From Macrophomina tecta (Eukaryota > Ascomycota > Dothideomycetes > Botryosphaeriales > Botryosphaeriaceae): a DNA stretch of 64,000 nt. Positions within the stretch are counted from its first letter, which is position 1. Each line of letters opens with the position of its first letter. A program made the translations under genes and the position numbers. Below the pieces are notes generated by a model, which searched no databases, had not been told where the DNA came from, and worked only from the letters and a program-made list of their open reading frames with translations. The DNA is taken from contig JAKSGN010000036.1 of assembly GCA_024180945.1 (NCBI GenBank), positions 1,922,001 to 1,986,000 of the forward strand, given 5' to 3'. Below, piece by piece: positions 25,487 to 37,053 of the stretch.

Positions 25487-26391
25487 TGATCTCTTCTTTT
25501 GCCTCCGGATAGGGGGGCCAGCGTTTTGGTTGTTGCAAGGGGCGTCGGGCGGAGAAATTTTTCACTCTCAGGGGCTGCACGGCCGAGAATCTGCCAACAT
25601 CCTCTCCGGGTGCCCGTCTGCCGGCTCTCATTTGTGCACTAACCGAGGCAACCGTCTTGAATGGAATGCCTGATAGGTTCCAAGAAGCGAGCGCGCGCGG
25701 GCTTCACTTGTGCGTAACCCTGCAGCGACAAGTTGCATGAGGACTGATGAAGGCCGGAGAACTTGCTGCTGCTTATGTTCAGGAGTACAGGTTTGGTGGG
25801 GAACTGACTGTGTGTACTCATCATTCTTGAAATTGAAGTTCTGCGCCCATGTCTGCAGCCACTAATTGTGGGTTTCTTCAGCAACACGCACACAAGTTGA
25901 TGTCGTTTAAACACTCAGCGCTGAATGCGAGTAGCCAACGACCAATTGAGCGCAGTCTATCACGCATCGTCAAGTAGCGTTGCGTATTCTAACAGAAGTC
26001 TAGAAGGCGAAATCTCTAAACGGTCCATAAAGCATATCCTGTTCCTCCCTGCTTGGGTCCATCATAGCGAAATAGCGCATGGAACAAGTTTTTGATGATT
26101 GTCGCATACTCTGCTGTGTGTTGTATGTATTCTGTGTTGCGGGCCGAGGACCTGAGACATACCAGCTGGGCAACTAACCATGTGCTTACCATAACAAAGC
26201 CCCCGGCTGATTAGCAAGCAAGTCACTGACCGAGTCTGATTTCAAGTATATGTGTAGTGTGCATTCTTGATCTCGAAGTTGGCATTACATATCCGGCTTT
26301 CCCATAATTGTGCAATCTACCTGAACGCCGAAACACCAACCCATGCATGTCGCGATTGCCATCACTCCCACGGCCAAACAAGGTTTTCATA
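25487..26391. other. Intergenic region
   Basis: About 900 bp between the tRNA gene and the 3' end of the Ipi1 gene. Nothing coding or repetitive is recognised. Confidence 0.4.
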
Positions 26392-27714
26392 CTACCAATC
26401 CCCTCCATCATAATCGCTCATACTCTCCTGAACGACTTTCTCGACCTCTGCTGCAGCCCTTCCAATTTGGCCTCCTTCCTTCTTCGCATTCTGCAGCCCA
26501 GCAACCACAGCCGCCTGCATCAACCGCGCAAAGACCTGCTGGCGCCCCTGCCTATCCGTGTACATCTGGCCATCTTCATCCTTCGGCGCGCCAAACAAGT
26601 TCAAATGCGCAAAGCCATTGGGACTCTGATTCGGCAGCATATGGAAGTGAGCCTGATGCAGCGGGAACCAGCGCCTCGCCGCGCTCTGCAGCTCCCTCCT
26701 CGCGCGCTCCGCCGCCTCAGCGTCTTCCGAGACTCCGGCCCGAATGAAGGCGGCGAGGGAGACGAGCTGGTGGTGGCGCAGCTTCTTGAGCTTCTCGGCG
26801 TTGGAGTGCGAGGACGTGGTCGCGGCGGCGGAGGAGGTCGTCCATTTTTGAGTGCCGGCGGCGGCGCGCGGGTCTTTCCAGCCCAGCACGCTCATGAAGC
26901 ACTTGAGCGTGTGCACCCAGCCGCCGGCGCAGCTGACGGTCTCGAGCGGGTGGGTTTGCAGCAGCCAGTCGAGGACATCGAAGGAGGTGGTGCAGATGTC
27001 GGTGGAGAGGCTGGTCATGCCGGCGCGCGTGCGGCGGAGGAGCTCTTCAACGTGCGGGCGGACGTCGGCGGGCGGGAGGGATTGCAGGAGCTTGAGGAGT
27101 TGCTGACGCACGCCGGTGGAGGTGTCGTAGATGAGCGAGAGTACTTTGGGGATGATGACTGAGACGGGTTGGGGGAGGGGGGCGTTTTGCGCGCGTGCTG
27201 AGGAAACAGCATTGGTGAGGTAAGAGAGAGATTCTCGTCTTTGAGTGTCGGATTTGTGGGTGAGGAGTCCGAGTTGGTGGGTGAACTGCGCGGTTACTGT
27301 TGGAGCAGCTGTGTGGATGGACTGTTCCTTGACGACGATTGCTATATATGGGTCAGTCTGATGCCTGTGCATGCAACACAGTCTCGCAGAATATGAAGCG
27401 GAAAGGCCATGTAGGAGTGTCAAGTTTAATCCCAGCGGAAACGTAATGTAGCAGAAGATGAAGAGAGGAAAGAACTTGCAGGCGGCAGAGGGATAGCTGA
27501 ACTTGGGACGAGAAAATGGGAAGAGAACGAGAAGGAAAAATAAAAAGAGAAATAAATACTAAGAAGGAAGTCAGGGAAGATTCTTGTACATACACTTTGC
27601 CTTGAAGCTGGTGTCGGTGAAGTTGTCGGCCTTGGGTTTTGCCTTGCCGACCTTCAACTTGGGCTTCTGAAAGTCCTTCTTCTTTTCCTTCTTCCTCTTC
27701 GCGCTCGAACCCAT
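26392..27714 (-). CDS. IPI1: Pre-rRNA-processing protein Ipi1 (Rix1 complex)
   Basis: Nucleolar/nuclear component of the Rix1-Ipi1-Ipi3 complex, needed for ITS2 processing and late 60S subunit maturation. Exon 1 is 27714-27594 (highly basic MGSSAKRKKEKKKDFQKPKL...), the intron is 27593-27342 (252 bp, long for this window), and exon 2 is 27341-26392, giving 356 residues. The core matches Ipi1/TEX10 N-terminal ARM-like repeats: QLGLLTHKSDTQRRESLSYL, IIPKVLSLIYDTSTGVRQQL and CTTSFDVLDWLLQTHP. The Lys-rich start suits nuclear import. It is divergently paired with the roadblock/LC7 gene, whose start is 369 bp away, so the two probably share a promoter. Confidence 0.9.
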
Positions 27715-28082
27715 CTTGTCAGCCGCTATCGAGTAGCACCTCCCTTTCTGCTATACGCTCAGGGACTGCCAGGCGTGGCAGCATGAGTTTGCGGCGATGA
27801 CGGGCACGCGCCGGGGGTAGAGGATGATTTTTGTGAGCTCAAGCTAGCATCAAATGAGGAAAGGCGCCCGCTCTGATGCCAAGAACTCCCGCCGCCGCAT
27901 CCCGCCTACCGCTTGCGCGCGTCGCCCAGCAAGCTCCCGCCTGCTGTCAACACTCACCACAGCTTCCACCTACAGCATTCTCAGCGCCTTGTTGTTCCTG
28001 CTTTCTCGGTCGCCCGCCATGACGCAAATAGTCGTACGCCCACCACACTCATGCCGCGTGCCCTACGACCCTCGCTGACACT
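27715..28082. promoter_or_regulatory. Shared divergent promoter, Ipi1 / roadblock-LC7
   Basis: A 368-bp head-to-head interval between two start codons that must drive both genes. No TATA-like box is obvious. Both genes are housekeeping-type, consistent with a TATA-less bidirectional promoter. Inference from spacing only. Confidence 0.6.
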
Positions 28083-28551
28083 ATGAAGCCCTCCGAAACG
28101 CTCTCCCTTCTCACGCGGCTGAGCCAAAAGCCCGGCGTCCAAAGCACCCTTGTGCTTGCCCGCGACACGGGCGCGATCGTTCATACTTCAGGCTTCGCGT
28201 CCAACAATGCTTCGGCGAACCCCAACACCACGCTTCCCGCCTCGACCGAAAATGCCGCCGCCGCTGCTACTCCCTTGACCAACGGCCAGAAGGAGACGGG
28301 CATGCGCAGCGCCGAAGATGTCGCTCGCATGGTCTATGGATTCGTCGAGGCGGCCGGCGAGCTGGTCAAGAACCTGGAGGAAGAAGACGAGGTCAAGCTC
28401 CTGCGCCTGCGCACCAAGAAGAACGAGCTCGTTATCGTGCCCGGTAAGCGTCATCCCAACGCCCCGTCTGGAAGGCCGGCCGGCTAACAACAGCTATACA
28501 GACCCCAGGTTCATGATTGTCGTCGTCCACGACACGCCGCCTACGCCGTAA
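28083..28551 (+). CDS. Roadblock/LC7 domain protein (dynein light chain-like)
   Basis: Small roadblock/LC7-fold protein. In dynein such subunits dimerise on the intermediate chain; related proteins serve in small-GTPase regulators. Exons are 28083-28443 and 28502-28551 (intron GTAAGC...ACAG), giving 136 residues, compared with about 100 for animal LC7. The match is LTRLSQKPGVQSTLVLARDTG at the start, ARMVYGFVEAAGELVKNL in the helix, LLRLRTKKNELVIVP and the terminal strand DPRFMIVVVHD. An extra 30-residue Ala/Asn/Thr-rich loop (ASANPNTTLP...) interrupts the domain, as often seen in filamentous fungi. It is divergent with IPI1. Confidence 0.85.
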
Positions 28552-28750
28552 ACGTCGTCCTCCTTTTCCACATTACACGTTCTGGGCGGTTTACTACGAT
28601 ACCCCTTTGCATGGTCGGGCGTTAAATCATGGAGTCATAACAATTCACCGGAAGGGAGGCAGGCGCCTGCCGCGGCGGCGCACATGCGAGAAGACAGCAA
28701 AATAATCAAAAAGGAGCGCTTGAATTGGGCGCGCTACAAATCATCATTCC
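28552..28750. terminator. Convergent 3' ends of LC7 and DUF1348 genes
   Basis: The two genes converge with only 199 bp between their stop codons. Their 3' UTRs and poly(A) sites must lie here and may overlap. No strong AATAAA is seen. Confidence 0.4.
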
Positions 28751-29342
28751 TCACCAATGCTCCTCCCCGATCTCCACCGTGTTGACGTCGACGTCCCCCG
28801 CGAACCAGCGCTCCCCCTCGGCAAGCTCGACATCGTTGCCGCTCATCTGCCGCTTGCGCATGCGCCCGTCCTCGGCGTAGGTCCAGTCCTCGAGCCCGTA
28901 GCAGCGCTTCCACTTCATGCCGTCGTGAGCGTCCTGGTACTCGTACCAGAACTGCACAGCAATCTTGTTGTCGGTGAAGGAGAACTGTTTCGGGGAAACA
29001 AGCATCAGCGGGGATAGGACGGTGCGGGGATAGGACGGTGCGGGGATGGGAGAGCATGGGGAATGTACCAGCTCTTTGCGGAGGCGGTAGTTCTTCTCCT
29101 TCTGCCACTTCTTGGTCAGGAAGTCGATGATCTGCTCGTGGCCCCTGAGAAAGCTGGAGCGGTTGCGCCAGATGGAGTCCTCGGTGTATGCTTTGACGAC
29201 CTCTTCCGGCTTCCTGTTGATAGAAGGTTAGCCATGTGTGCGTGGGTGTATGCGAGGTTGCGTACTGCGTGTTCCACAGATCCTGTGCCTTCTTGACTTT
29301 GGCGTGTGCCGTCTCGCGCGTGAAGGGTGGTGCGCCAGACAT
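28751..29342 (-). CDS. NTF2/SnoaL-like protein of the DUF1348 family
   Basis: Small cone-fold protein of the DUF1348 family, of unknown function, widely shared by bacteria and fungi. Exons are 29342-29266, 29213-29069 and 28984-28751, giving 151 residues, the normal family length. Family signature: AYTEDSIWRNRSSFLRGHEQI, FLTKKWQKEKNYRLRKEL, NKIAVQFWYEYQDAHDGMKW, RCYGLEDWTYAEDGRMRKR and the terminal DVELAEGERWF. The second intron (29068-28985) carries a short 16-bp tandem repeat. No targeting signal, so probably cytosolic. Confidence 0.88.
29009..29040 (+). repeat. Two-copy 16-bp tandem repeat within an intron
   Basis: The unit GGGGATAGGACGGTGC occurs twice in succession, followed by a partial third (GGGGATGGG). 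It lies wholly in intron 2 of the DUF1348 gene, which makes that intron longer (84 bp) than its 52-bp neighbour. Confidence 0.85.
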
Positions 29343-30002
29343 TTTGCCCAATTGGTAGAAAGAGTGCTGGGTCTTGACAAGAGAAAAACAATTGATCTAA
29401 CAATCTTTGACTGCTTTCAAACGCCCTTTTACAACTGTGGTTCACCTCAGCATACCCCGCTGCCGAACGAGGCTACTTTCTGACTCACCAACTTGCCGAA
29501 GCGCGGCAATCTGTATATCTCCGCTTTGGTGTTCTGCAGACGTAAGCCCACGCCTTGTGGTTGCTAATAAGGTGCTTACGGGCTGTATCCCAGCGGCGGG
29601 GTTTTGGCTGAGAAATGAGGTGATGTAATCGTGAGAGTATGTGAGCTGTGTCTGCCCCACTTGCAGCATTGGAGAAGAGCTGGGATCTGGCGTTCGCAAA
29701 CCCAGGCCAATTGGTGCACTGTGACTGTCTAGCTGAATGCTTCACTTTCAATGCCTCCAATATTTGGTCTATCCACTTCACCTCTATCTCAATCTGATCT
29801 AGTCCCCTTTTTCTGCAATAATTACGTCTTTTTCCGTAATGTGAGGTGAGGGGGTTCATAAAAAAAAGAAAATGGCATTTCATACATGCCATAAAAACAT
29901 CAAAAAGACTGTCAGTCTACAGCCTACCAGTCTATAGTCTATCATGCGGGTATAATAAGAAACATCATCTTTCAGCGGCACATCAGAATCCCTAAGCTCC
30001 CA
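29343..30002. other. Intergenic region
   Basis: About 660 bp between the DUF1348 promoter and the 3' end of the GT8 gene. No coding potential or repeat is recognised. Confidence 0.4.
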
Positions 30003-31133
30003 TCACCTCCCCGCACCTCTTCCCGCATAAAACCCCCTCATCTCCTGCAACAGCCCAAACCATATCGCGCGCAACCTCTCGGGCGGGCCTTCCATACCCA
30101 GCTTCTCGTGCAAGCTCACGACGCCGCCGTCGAGGTCCCTTTCGCTGGGCCATGTCGCGCTCCAGCGGTAGTGCAGCTCACGCCAGGGCATGGCGCCGGA
30201 GCTGCGGAAGATATAGTTCAGCAGCCCCTGCTCCATGGTGTGCGGGTCGAAGCGGCGGTAGTGGCGCGTCGCGCTCATCAGGAGGGCGAAGAGTTGCTCG
30301 CTCGGCGCCGCAAGCCAGAAGCCGGCGCTGAAGGACGCGGTGCGCGCGGCGGGCGGGAAGGCGTGGTCGCGGCGGCCGGCGAGGTCGTTGTCAGAGCACG
30401 CGCAGAAAACGTAGTGAGCCGGCACGGGCGCCTCGTCGGCTTTGATTTCGCGGGTCAGCGCGAGGTCGGTCTGGGCGGGGTGGCGGGAGCAGGCTTCGTG
30501 GAAGATGGGATCGAGGTACGCAGTGAGCAGCGTGTCGGCATCGAGGAACAGGATGCGCGCGTACTGCGTCATCTGCAGCAAGCGCAGCTTCGTGAACTGG
30601 TCTTTCCATCGCCGCACGCCGGTTGAGATCCACCAGCTCAGTGGCACGTCCGCCGCGCGGATGACGGTCGCGCCGTCCTGCGTGAGCTGGTCGACTTTGG
30701 ATTGGGCGAGGTCGGACGTGGCCAGCACGAGGAAGTCAATTGAGGCGTTGCGGATGCGGGTCGCGTCGGCGTGCAGGAGTTGGTAGGTCAGGACTCGCGT
30801 GGCGGCGTAGTAATAGTCGGTGCCCTCTGGGTCGGATGGGTCTGCGAGCGGGTTCTCGCTGAGGAAGGTTGCGATTGCAAATCTTGAGCTTTCAGAGACA
30901 TCGTCTAGCAGGCCGTATGATGGGTCGATAATTGGTGTGTTGGGATGTGAGCGCCATATGAACCAGAGGATAATGCATCCCAGGAGACTCAGCAAAACAG
31001 GCTTTCGGCGCAGGAGTAGCTCGGACAAAGGAACGCAAGGCATACCTGGCTGCGCCTTGGAGAATGGTGCAGAGGGAGCTTGCGGCGACTTATAGCATGA
31101 GGTCTTGAAGCGGTCCAAGGAGAGATTGGACAC
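30003..31133 (-). CDS. GT8-type glycosyltransferase, type II membrane protein
   Basis: Probable Golgi glycosyltransferase of the GT8 (glycogenin / Gnt1-like) type; donor and acceptor sugars are unknown. Single exon, 376 residues. A short cytosolic tail is followed by one transmembrane anchor at about residues 44-60 (PVLLSLLGCIILWFIW) and then a lumenal catalytic domain. The DXD metal-binding motif is in ARILFLDADTLLTAYLDPIF (about residues 195-214). Before it, RWKDQFTKLRLLQMTQY is the conserved helix placing the acceptor loop. FSAGFWLAAPSEQLF and HTMEQGLLNYIF correspond to later conserved GT8 blocks. The C-terminus ends soon after the core. No lesion. Confidence 0.85.
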   Translation of the reverse strand: MSNLSLDRFKTSCYKSPQAPSAPFSKAQPGMPCVPLSELLLRRKPVLLSLLGCIILWFIWRSHPNTPIIDPSYGLLDDVSESSRFAIATFLSENPLADPSDPEGTDYYYAATRVLTYQLLHADATRIRNASIDFLVLATSDLAQSKVDQLTQDGATVIRAADVPLSWWISTGVRRWKDQFTKLRLLQMTQYARILFLDADTLLTAYLDPIFHEACSRHPAQTDLALTREIKADEAPVPAHYVFCACSDNDLAGRRDHAFPPAARTASFSAGFWLAAPSEQLFALLMSATRHYRRFDPHTMEQGLLNYIFRSSGAMPWRELHYRWSATWPSERDLDGGVVSLHEKLGMEGPPERLRAIWFGLLQEMRGFYAGRGAGR

Positions 31134-32887
31134 GAGCCCTCGGTGGAGTCCATGTGGGTCCGGGGTTGCCTACCGGGCACGGTCCCTTGGGGCCACCCAT
31201 CGGCTTCCTGAACTCGTGCCCCAGGAACACGAACAATTCGAATGAAGAGGAATGTAACTCTTGTGATAGAAAATACTGGAATGCAAGGGAGTCTATTTGG
31301 GTGGACGGCTGATGTGTAAGCAGCTCTTTATTACGCGGGACGTAGCGGAAAATAGTGGCGAAAAGAAACATTCATTGAATGGCAAAACCGAGGGTTCTTT
31401 TGTTGTATTACTATTAGCAGGTCGATGGTTCTGTTTTGGATGAGGTATAGCGACAATGGCCTCCCGCTCCGACGAACAGTACACGCGAGCTCACCTGTCA
31501 AATGAGAGCAGAAGTCTCTATGAGAATCCCTTGCCATTGAACCGATGCAAGACCGGGAGCATATTTCCGCTAGGGAGAATGTGATCTGCGAGGAGACATT
31601 GCGGCTGTTAATAGTAGACAAAAACCAACCACATCTCGCGAAAGAGGAAATTGACGATATCATGCTCGCACCAGTGGTCCGGGCTGGTCGATGAGTGGTG
31701 GGAATCCGTTGATATCTTTTCTTTTTTAAAAAAAAAACTCGCATAATGTTTGTGTCCTCCAGGTCTTGCACGCGTAGTGATTCGAATGTTCTTGGAGGCC
31801 ATACTCAGTGTTGTGTGCAAGCAATTGGGTATGTCGCGTCCAGAAATTACCACGGAAGCTTTCCGATCCGCCGAAGCTACGGCAAATCACAACGCCTGGC
31901 ATTTTTCATCTTGCTTGTCGGATAATCGTCCTGGTATTGACGAAGTGCAGATGTGTATCTCTTCACCTAGCAAGATGCGCTAGAGAAAACCTTGCCCTCT
32001 TCATCATCGGCCCTGCTCTAGACGCGTGCTTGGCTAGCGTAATGGCTTCGCGTTGATGTTTGCGCATAGGACAAAGCGGCCCGGCATGTGGGAGGATTAA
32101 GAGCAGACGTTTCGGAGACAATAGAGATGAAGTCTCCGAGCCACGTCCGCCTTTGCTCCCGCAGTAGAAACTCAAAAAGCCGCCGATTCTGTTGTAGCGG
32201 CTGACCGAGACCCAGGACAATAAGGCCGTCAGACCTGAACAAGTATTTCTTGCACGAGTCACTGCCATTGGCTCGTCTATGAAACGGCCAGTGGTGCTAA
32301 ATTTGAACCAGTTGCTGAAATGTGTGCGGGGAAGTGTATCGCGGGAGACGCGCACTGGCGGCGATCGAGCTGAGCGGTGTTGCTGACTCGTACGCATGTA
32401 ACGGCCGAGTCTAGCGGCTGGGCGCGCGGACGGTCCAGAAGGCTGAGGCCTGGCCCCGAGAGCTTGATTGTTTGCCTTGCGGAGAGCTCCTGGAACGCAA
32501 GATGCCGCTGCTGTGCAAGCTTGCGCCTGTACGACGGTGCGACAGGTCTTTGGAGCCAGATCCGACGCACTGGAGACGGCCGGCTAGCGCATGGCTTTAT
32601 CGCAGGGGAAATATCACGCCTTGAGCGTGGTGGTGAGGCGGGCTGGGGCGGATGCAGCGAGATGGCGAGCTCGGGCTTCGGCCAACCACGTCATGCGCGG
32701 GGCAGCTGTGATTCCAAATCGCCGCGGCAAGCCAGGGAAGCAGCTGCCCCTCCAAGGTGTTCAAAACTCTCTTGCCCGCGAGCTCCTCCGACTTCTTCAC
32801 CAATTCCCTCTCTCATCTCCTCAGCAGCAAAACTCTCCGTTCTCATCCTACTCATTCAGCACTTTCTTCCACAACCAATTGTCCACT
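31134..32887. other. Intergenic region, promoter side of peroxiredoxin
   Basis: About 1.75 kb with no family-like open frame on either strand. Pyrimidine-rich sequence at 32760-32885 is consistent with a transcribed 5' leader of the strongly expressed peroxiredoxin gene. A T/A homopolymer junction lies at about 31724-31737. Confidence 0.4.
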
Positions 32888-33652
32888 ATGGCTCCTCTCA
32901 AGGCTGGCGACAAGTTCCCCGAAGGTGTCAAGTTCACGTACGTCTCCAACTGTTTTCCAACACGGCAACATTACTGGCCGAACATCATCGGAACTGACCC
33001 TGTCCCAGCTACGCTCCCATTCTCGAGGACGACCCCACTGTCTGCGGCCGTCCTACTGAGCTCGACGCCAACAAGGAGTTCGCCGGCAAGAAGGTCGTTC
33101 TTGTCAGTGTTCCCGGTACGTGGCTCCACCTCTTACTTCCCCTGCTCTTGCCCACCAAGATCCCCGAACTTCCGCGCTGACCAATTGGTTGTAGGCGCCT
33201 TCACCCCTGGCTGCCAGGCTTACCACGTGCCTCCCTACATTGAGAAGCTCGGCGAGCTGCAGGCCAAGGGCGTTGATGCCGTCTACATTATTGCATTCAA
33301 CGATGCTTTCGTCATGAATGCCTGGGGCAAGGTTAACAAGGCCAATGGCAAGCCCATCGTACGAGCTCCCCACCCGCGTCTCCCGAACTTGTCTGACTTG
33401 TTTGCAGTACTTCGTCAGCGATGACAAGACCTTCTTCTCCAAGAACTACGGCTGGCAGGCTGGTATGGGTGACCGCAACGGTCGCTGGGCCATGGTCATC
33501 GAGAAGGACGGCACCATCTCCTACTCCGAGAACGAGTCCAACCCCAGCCAGGTTACGGTAAGTCCCACTTGCGTCCTACACACTGTCACAATGGGCTCTG
33601 ATTCATGACGTGTCAGGTCTCCGGCGCCGAAGCTGTCCTTGCAAAACTGTAG
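32888..33652 (+). CDS. Peroxiredoxin, PMP20 / Asp f 3-type (Prx5 family)
   Basis: Thiol peroxidase reducing H2O2 and alkyl hydroperoxides. Exons are 32888-32937, 33009-33115, 33195-33358, 33408-33557 and 33617-33652, giving 168 residues as in Asp f 3. The N-terminus is [16 protein letters not shown]. The peroxidatic site is [20 protein letters not shown] (TPxC), with the Cys at about residue 61. [20 protein letters not shown] is the conserved fourth block. The C-terminus AEAVLAKL ends in AKL, which fits a PTS1-like peroxisomal signal, as in PMP20 proteins. The homologous A. fumigatus protein is a known allergen. All five exons join in frame and the gene looks fully functional. Confidence 0.95.
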
Positions 33653-34442
33653 AGGTTTGAGCTGTGAAAGTCTCATCACGCGATTTCCATTTGAGCGTTG
33701 GAAGCGGATCCGATGATAAATGATACCTAGCGATTGCCGTACCCGGTAACTAGCCTGAAATGCTTAGCACAAATGGCCGGATAGGACTGCGAAATAGAAC
33801 TCCAATTGAGACAAAAGTCCATAGATATTGTGCGACCAAGGAACTAGTGGGATTCTGACACATTGAGAGGCGGGATTTGTCACGAGGGGCCGGAGTTGAC
33901 TACAGACCCGTGAAAATCGTAGGAGCAGTAAGATAGGCTGGTTCCGTTGGCGTCAAGTGCTTTCAGTCATGAGCGACAGGACTCCACCATCAACTGTAGC
34001 AAACCCTAGGTCTCGGACCATCACAACAATAACTCCGATGATGTGGACCGCAAACACGAAGCCATGGATAAGCATCACCTTCCCCTATTTCATGCCAAAA
34101 CAATTGTCGGCCCTTGTTTGGGAGGGTATGTCGCGTCACAAACGAACCGCTTCCTTCAGGTGAAATCCAGAGCAGCAGATACAGGACGAATCGTGCATCT
34201 CCCGCGCTCAACAGGCATGCACTGAAGCTGCCCGGGCTCCGCAGACGCTCATGGGGACAGCGTTGTGGATGTGAAGCGCGGTTGAAGAGGAGAAGAAATT
34301 GCCCATCGCGCGTCGCGGCATTTTTTTGCGGAGGGTTCGCTTAGTCATGACACTAGCGCGCTTCGACCGCTTCTTCCTGTGCCTGTGACCTTCACTCGTT
34401 GCTCAGACGCCCTTGCACATCCACTAAGCAACTGTCGCTGCT
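33653..34442. other. Intergenic region
   Basis: About 790 bp between the peroxiredoxin stop and the Rab escort protein start. Nothing else is recognised. Confidence 0.4.
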
Positions 34443-36351
34443 ATGGAGAGTCTCAGCGAAACCAACTGGGACGTGCTCATCGCGGGCACCGGAGTCGAGC
34501 AGTCCTTGCTTGCTCTGTACGTTTGCTCCCCCCAGTCGCATACATTCAAGCTCTGCAAATTCTGACTGACGCAGCGCTTCCTGAAGAGCTCTATCCCGGT
34601 CCGACAAGAAGGTCTTGCATGTAGACAAGAATGACTTCTACGGAGGCCCTCACGCAGCGTTCAGCTTGCAAGAGGCGGAGTCATGGGCCCAGAAGGTCAA
34701 CCGAGGTACATCGAGGCGTTCAGCTTTACTGGCCTTATGCGACTACAGCTGACAGATGCAGATGAGACAAAGTCGTCTTTATTCCGTCATGTCTCCATAA
34801 CTCAACCTCAGCCCGCCGACACCGACTCTAATCAACCCAAGCTCGGCTTCTCGCGGTCTTATAGCCTGGCGCTGGCGCCCCAGCTGCTCTATAGCCGTTC
34901 CGCTATACTTCCCGTCCTCGTGTCGTCGAAAGTCTACCGGCAATTGGAGTTCCTGGCGGTGGGTAGCTGGTGGGTCTACTCACCGGACACTGAATCTCAG
35001 GTGGACATCTCAGGCGAATCTGGAGAAAAATCGCAGCCAGCCGGCCGATTAATGAAGGTGCCGAGTGGTCGTGAGGACGTTTTCGCCGATGAAGCCATCG
35101 ACTTCAAGGCCAAGAGGCTTCTCATGAAGTTCCTGCGCTTCGTGGCCGACTACGAGAATCAAGAGGAGGTCTGGCTCGATTACCGCGCGCTGTCCTTCAG
35201 CGATTTCTTGTCAAACCACTTCAAGATTCCTAAGGATCTGCAAGCACCACTTTTGGCCTTGACGCTGTCACCAGCGACGCCGCAGGACACTACTACTGAG
35301 TACGCCCTCCCGCGGATCGCGACTCATCTTCGGTCCATCGGCGTTTTCGGCCCGGGCTTCGCTTGTGTCATTCCAAAGTGGGGCGGCCTTGCAGAAATTT
35401 CTCAGGTCGCTTGTCGCGCTCAGGCCGTTGGCGGCGGTATATATGTCCTCGGCCAGGGCGTCACTGCTGTCAATACAGATTCCAGTGCCTCTGCCGAGGC
35501 GGATGATGGAGCCTCGCCGAAGGTCTCCGCGCAACTGTCGGAGGGTGACAATATCTCCACGAAATGGGTTGTCGGTTCAGATGACGATCTCCCTTCCCAC
35601 GTGGAGTCCTCCGACAATGTGGTCACCTGTTCCAGGAACATTTCAATCGTGTCTTCCGCACTTCAACATCTTTTCCCTCAATTGGCCGAGGGTGCTCCTC
35701 TTCCTGCAGGAGCTGTGGTTTCATTTCCCACCGGTAGCCTCACCATTGACGGTAGTTCTGAGCACCCGCCAGTGTACGTCTTTGTGCATTCCAGCGACAC
35801 TGGCGAGTGCCCAGCAGGTCAGAGTAAGTTCTCACTCGTTTTCCCATCCTGCTATCAACTCCCCTGCCAACATGATGATCAACCTTACGAATACTTATCT
35901 ACATTGTCTGCAATTACATTGAAGAAAGAAATCTCTGACAACCTGATATTGGCTTCATTCTTTATATCTCACATGAAAAGACATCTTTCAAGGGCTCCAC
36001 TAACATGAGCTTCCAGGTGTTCTCTACGGATCTACATCCTCGAGTGGCGAGCAAGGCACTAGACTTCTCGAGACCGCCATTGATGCTCTACTGCGCAGCG
36101 TCGGCGAACATGAAGCGCCTAGGATTCTTTGGTCCTTGCGCTACGAACAAAACTCTCAGAGAAATGCACCCAGCACAACTCATGAATGTGTTTTAGCCTT
36201 CCCGCATCCGTCGCTGGACTTGAAGTTTGATGACTCTATGCTCGATCGCGTCAGGCTCATGTGGGAGAAGATCATGGGTGCTGATGCTGATACGGAGTAT
36301 TTTATGAAGTTTGAGGATCGGGAGGCCATTGATGATGATGATTATGAGTGA
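34443..36351 (+). CDS. MRS6: Rab escort protein (REP, Mrs6-like; GDI superfamily)
   Basis: Presents newly made Rab GTPases to geranylgeranyltransferase II and delivers the prenylated product to membranes. Exons are 34443-34516, 34587-34705, 34756-35823 and 36017-36351, giving 531 residues, between GDI (about 450) and yeast Mrs6 (about 600). N-terminal Rossmann motif WDVLIAGTGVEQSLLALALS, then KKVLHVDKNDFYGGPHAAFS (conserved GDI region). The Rab-binding platform block is seen as LMKFLRFVADYENQ, and YALPRIATHLRSIGVFGPG and PKWGGLAEISQVACRAQAVGG are typical. The C-terminus is acidic (DREAIDDDDYE). Intron 3 (193 bp) is longer than the others. The REP rather than GDI assignment rests on the large inserted loop after LAPQ and overall length. 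Essential in yeast. Confidence 0.87.
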
Positions 36352-37053
36352 TGCACTGTCATGGTCTAAGGTCGTTGGCTTGGTGTCCTCGCCTAAGGTT
36401 GCGGGTGATTGATGGTAGCATGACGATTGAAACAGCTGAATGAAGTAATGTCCACACATGAGATTTGAAACGAGTTGCCCCCATGTGAACTACTTAGTAC
36501 CTGCGTGAAGCCAATCCAGGGATCCCTAGTTCCTCGGCATTATTGGTGGGTGAATATTAAACAATAAGGTGTGTCATCCACGCTCGACTGCCATCCACAA
36601 GGTGCGTTCAAGGGCCTCACTACTTCAATGCCTATCAGCGAATACGAAAGCAATACGCAACGGTGTACTACCCGTGCAAGACTTTCCAAGGGGGTCTTTG
36701 AGGACCATCCCGGCCGTGAGAAGAAAAACAGCGCTCAATTTTCCAAGATCACATTATTTCTGCCATCAGGACCTCATCGAGCCGGGGGAAAGCTGATGGG
36801 TAGACGTCCGCATTTGTGTTTCGCTGAGAAAAGCTCATCTCATCATTTCCATTTCATCGAAGACAATTCGCTGCGTGTCTAATTCTTTTTCTCCTCCCCA
36901 CTCGCTTTATCTCTCTTTTCCCTCCCCGTCCCTTTTCCATCCCATCCAAGCCGGACGAAGTCCAGCACCCATCGTCTCCACCCAAACCTTTCCCCCTCCG
37001 AGAAAGAAACGACAAAACCGGCATCCTCCAAGAACCAAGTCTTCTGGGTGATT
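36352..37053. other. Convergent intergenic region
   Basis: About 700 bp between the 3' ends of the Rab escort and ankyrin-BTB genes. C/T-rich at 36880-36960. No gene recognised. Confidence 0.4.

Noticed and set aside
26308..27162. 284-codon plus-strand frame antisense to IPI1
   Set aside because: Shadow of the real gene, which has clear family similarity and an in-frame spliced start.
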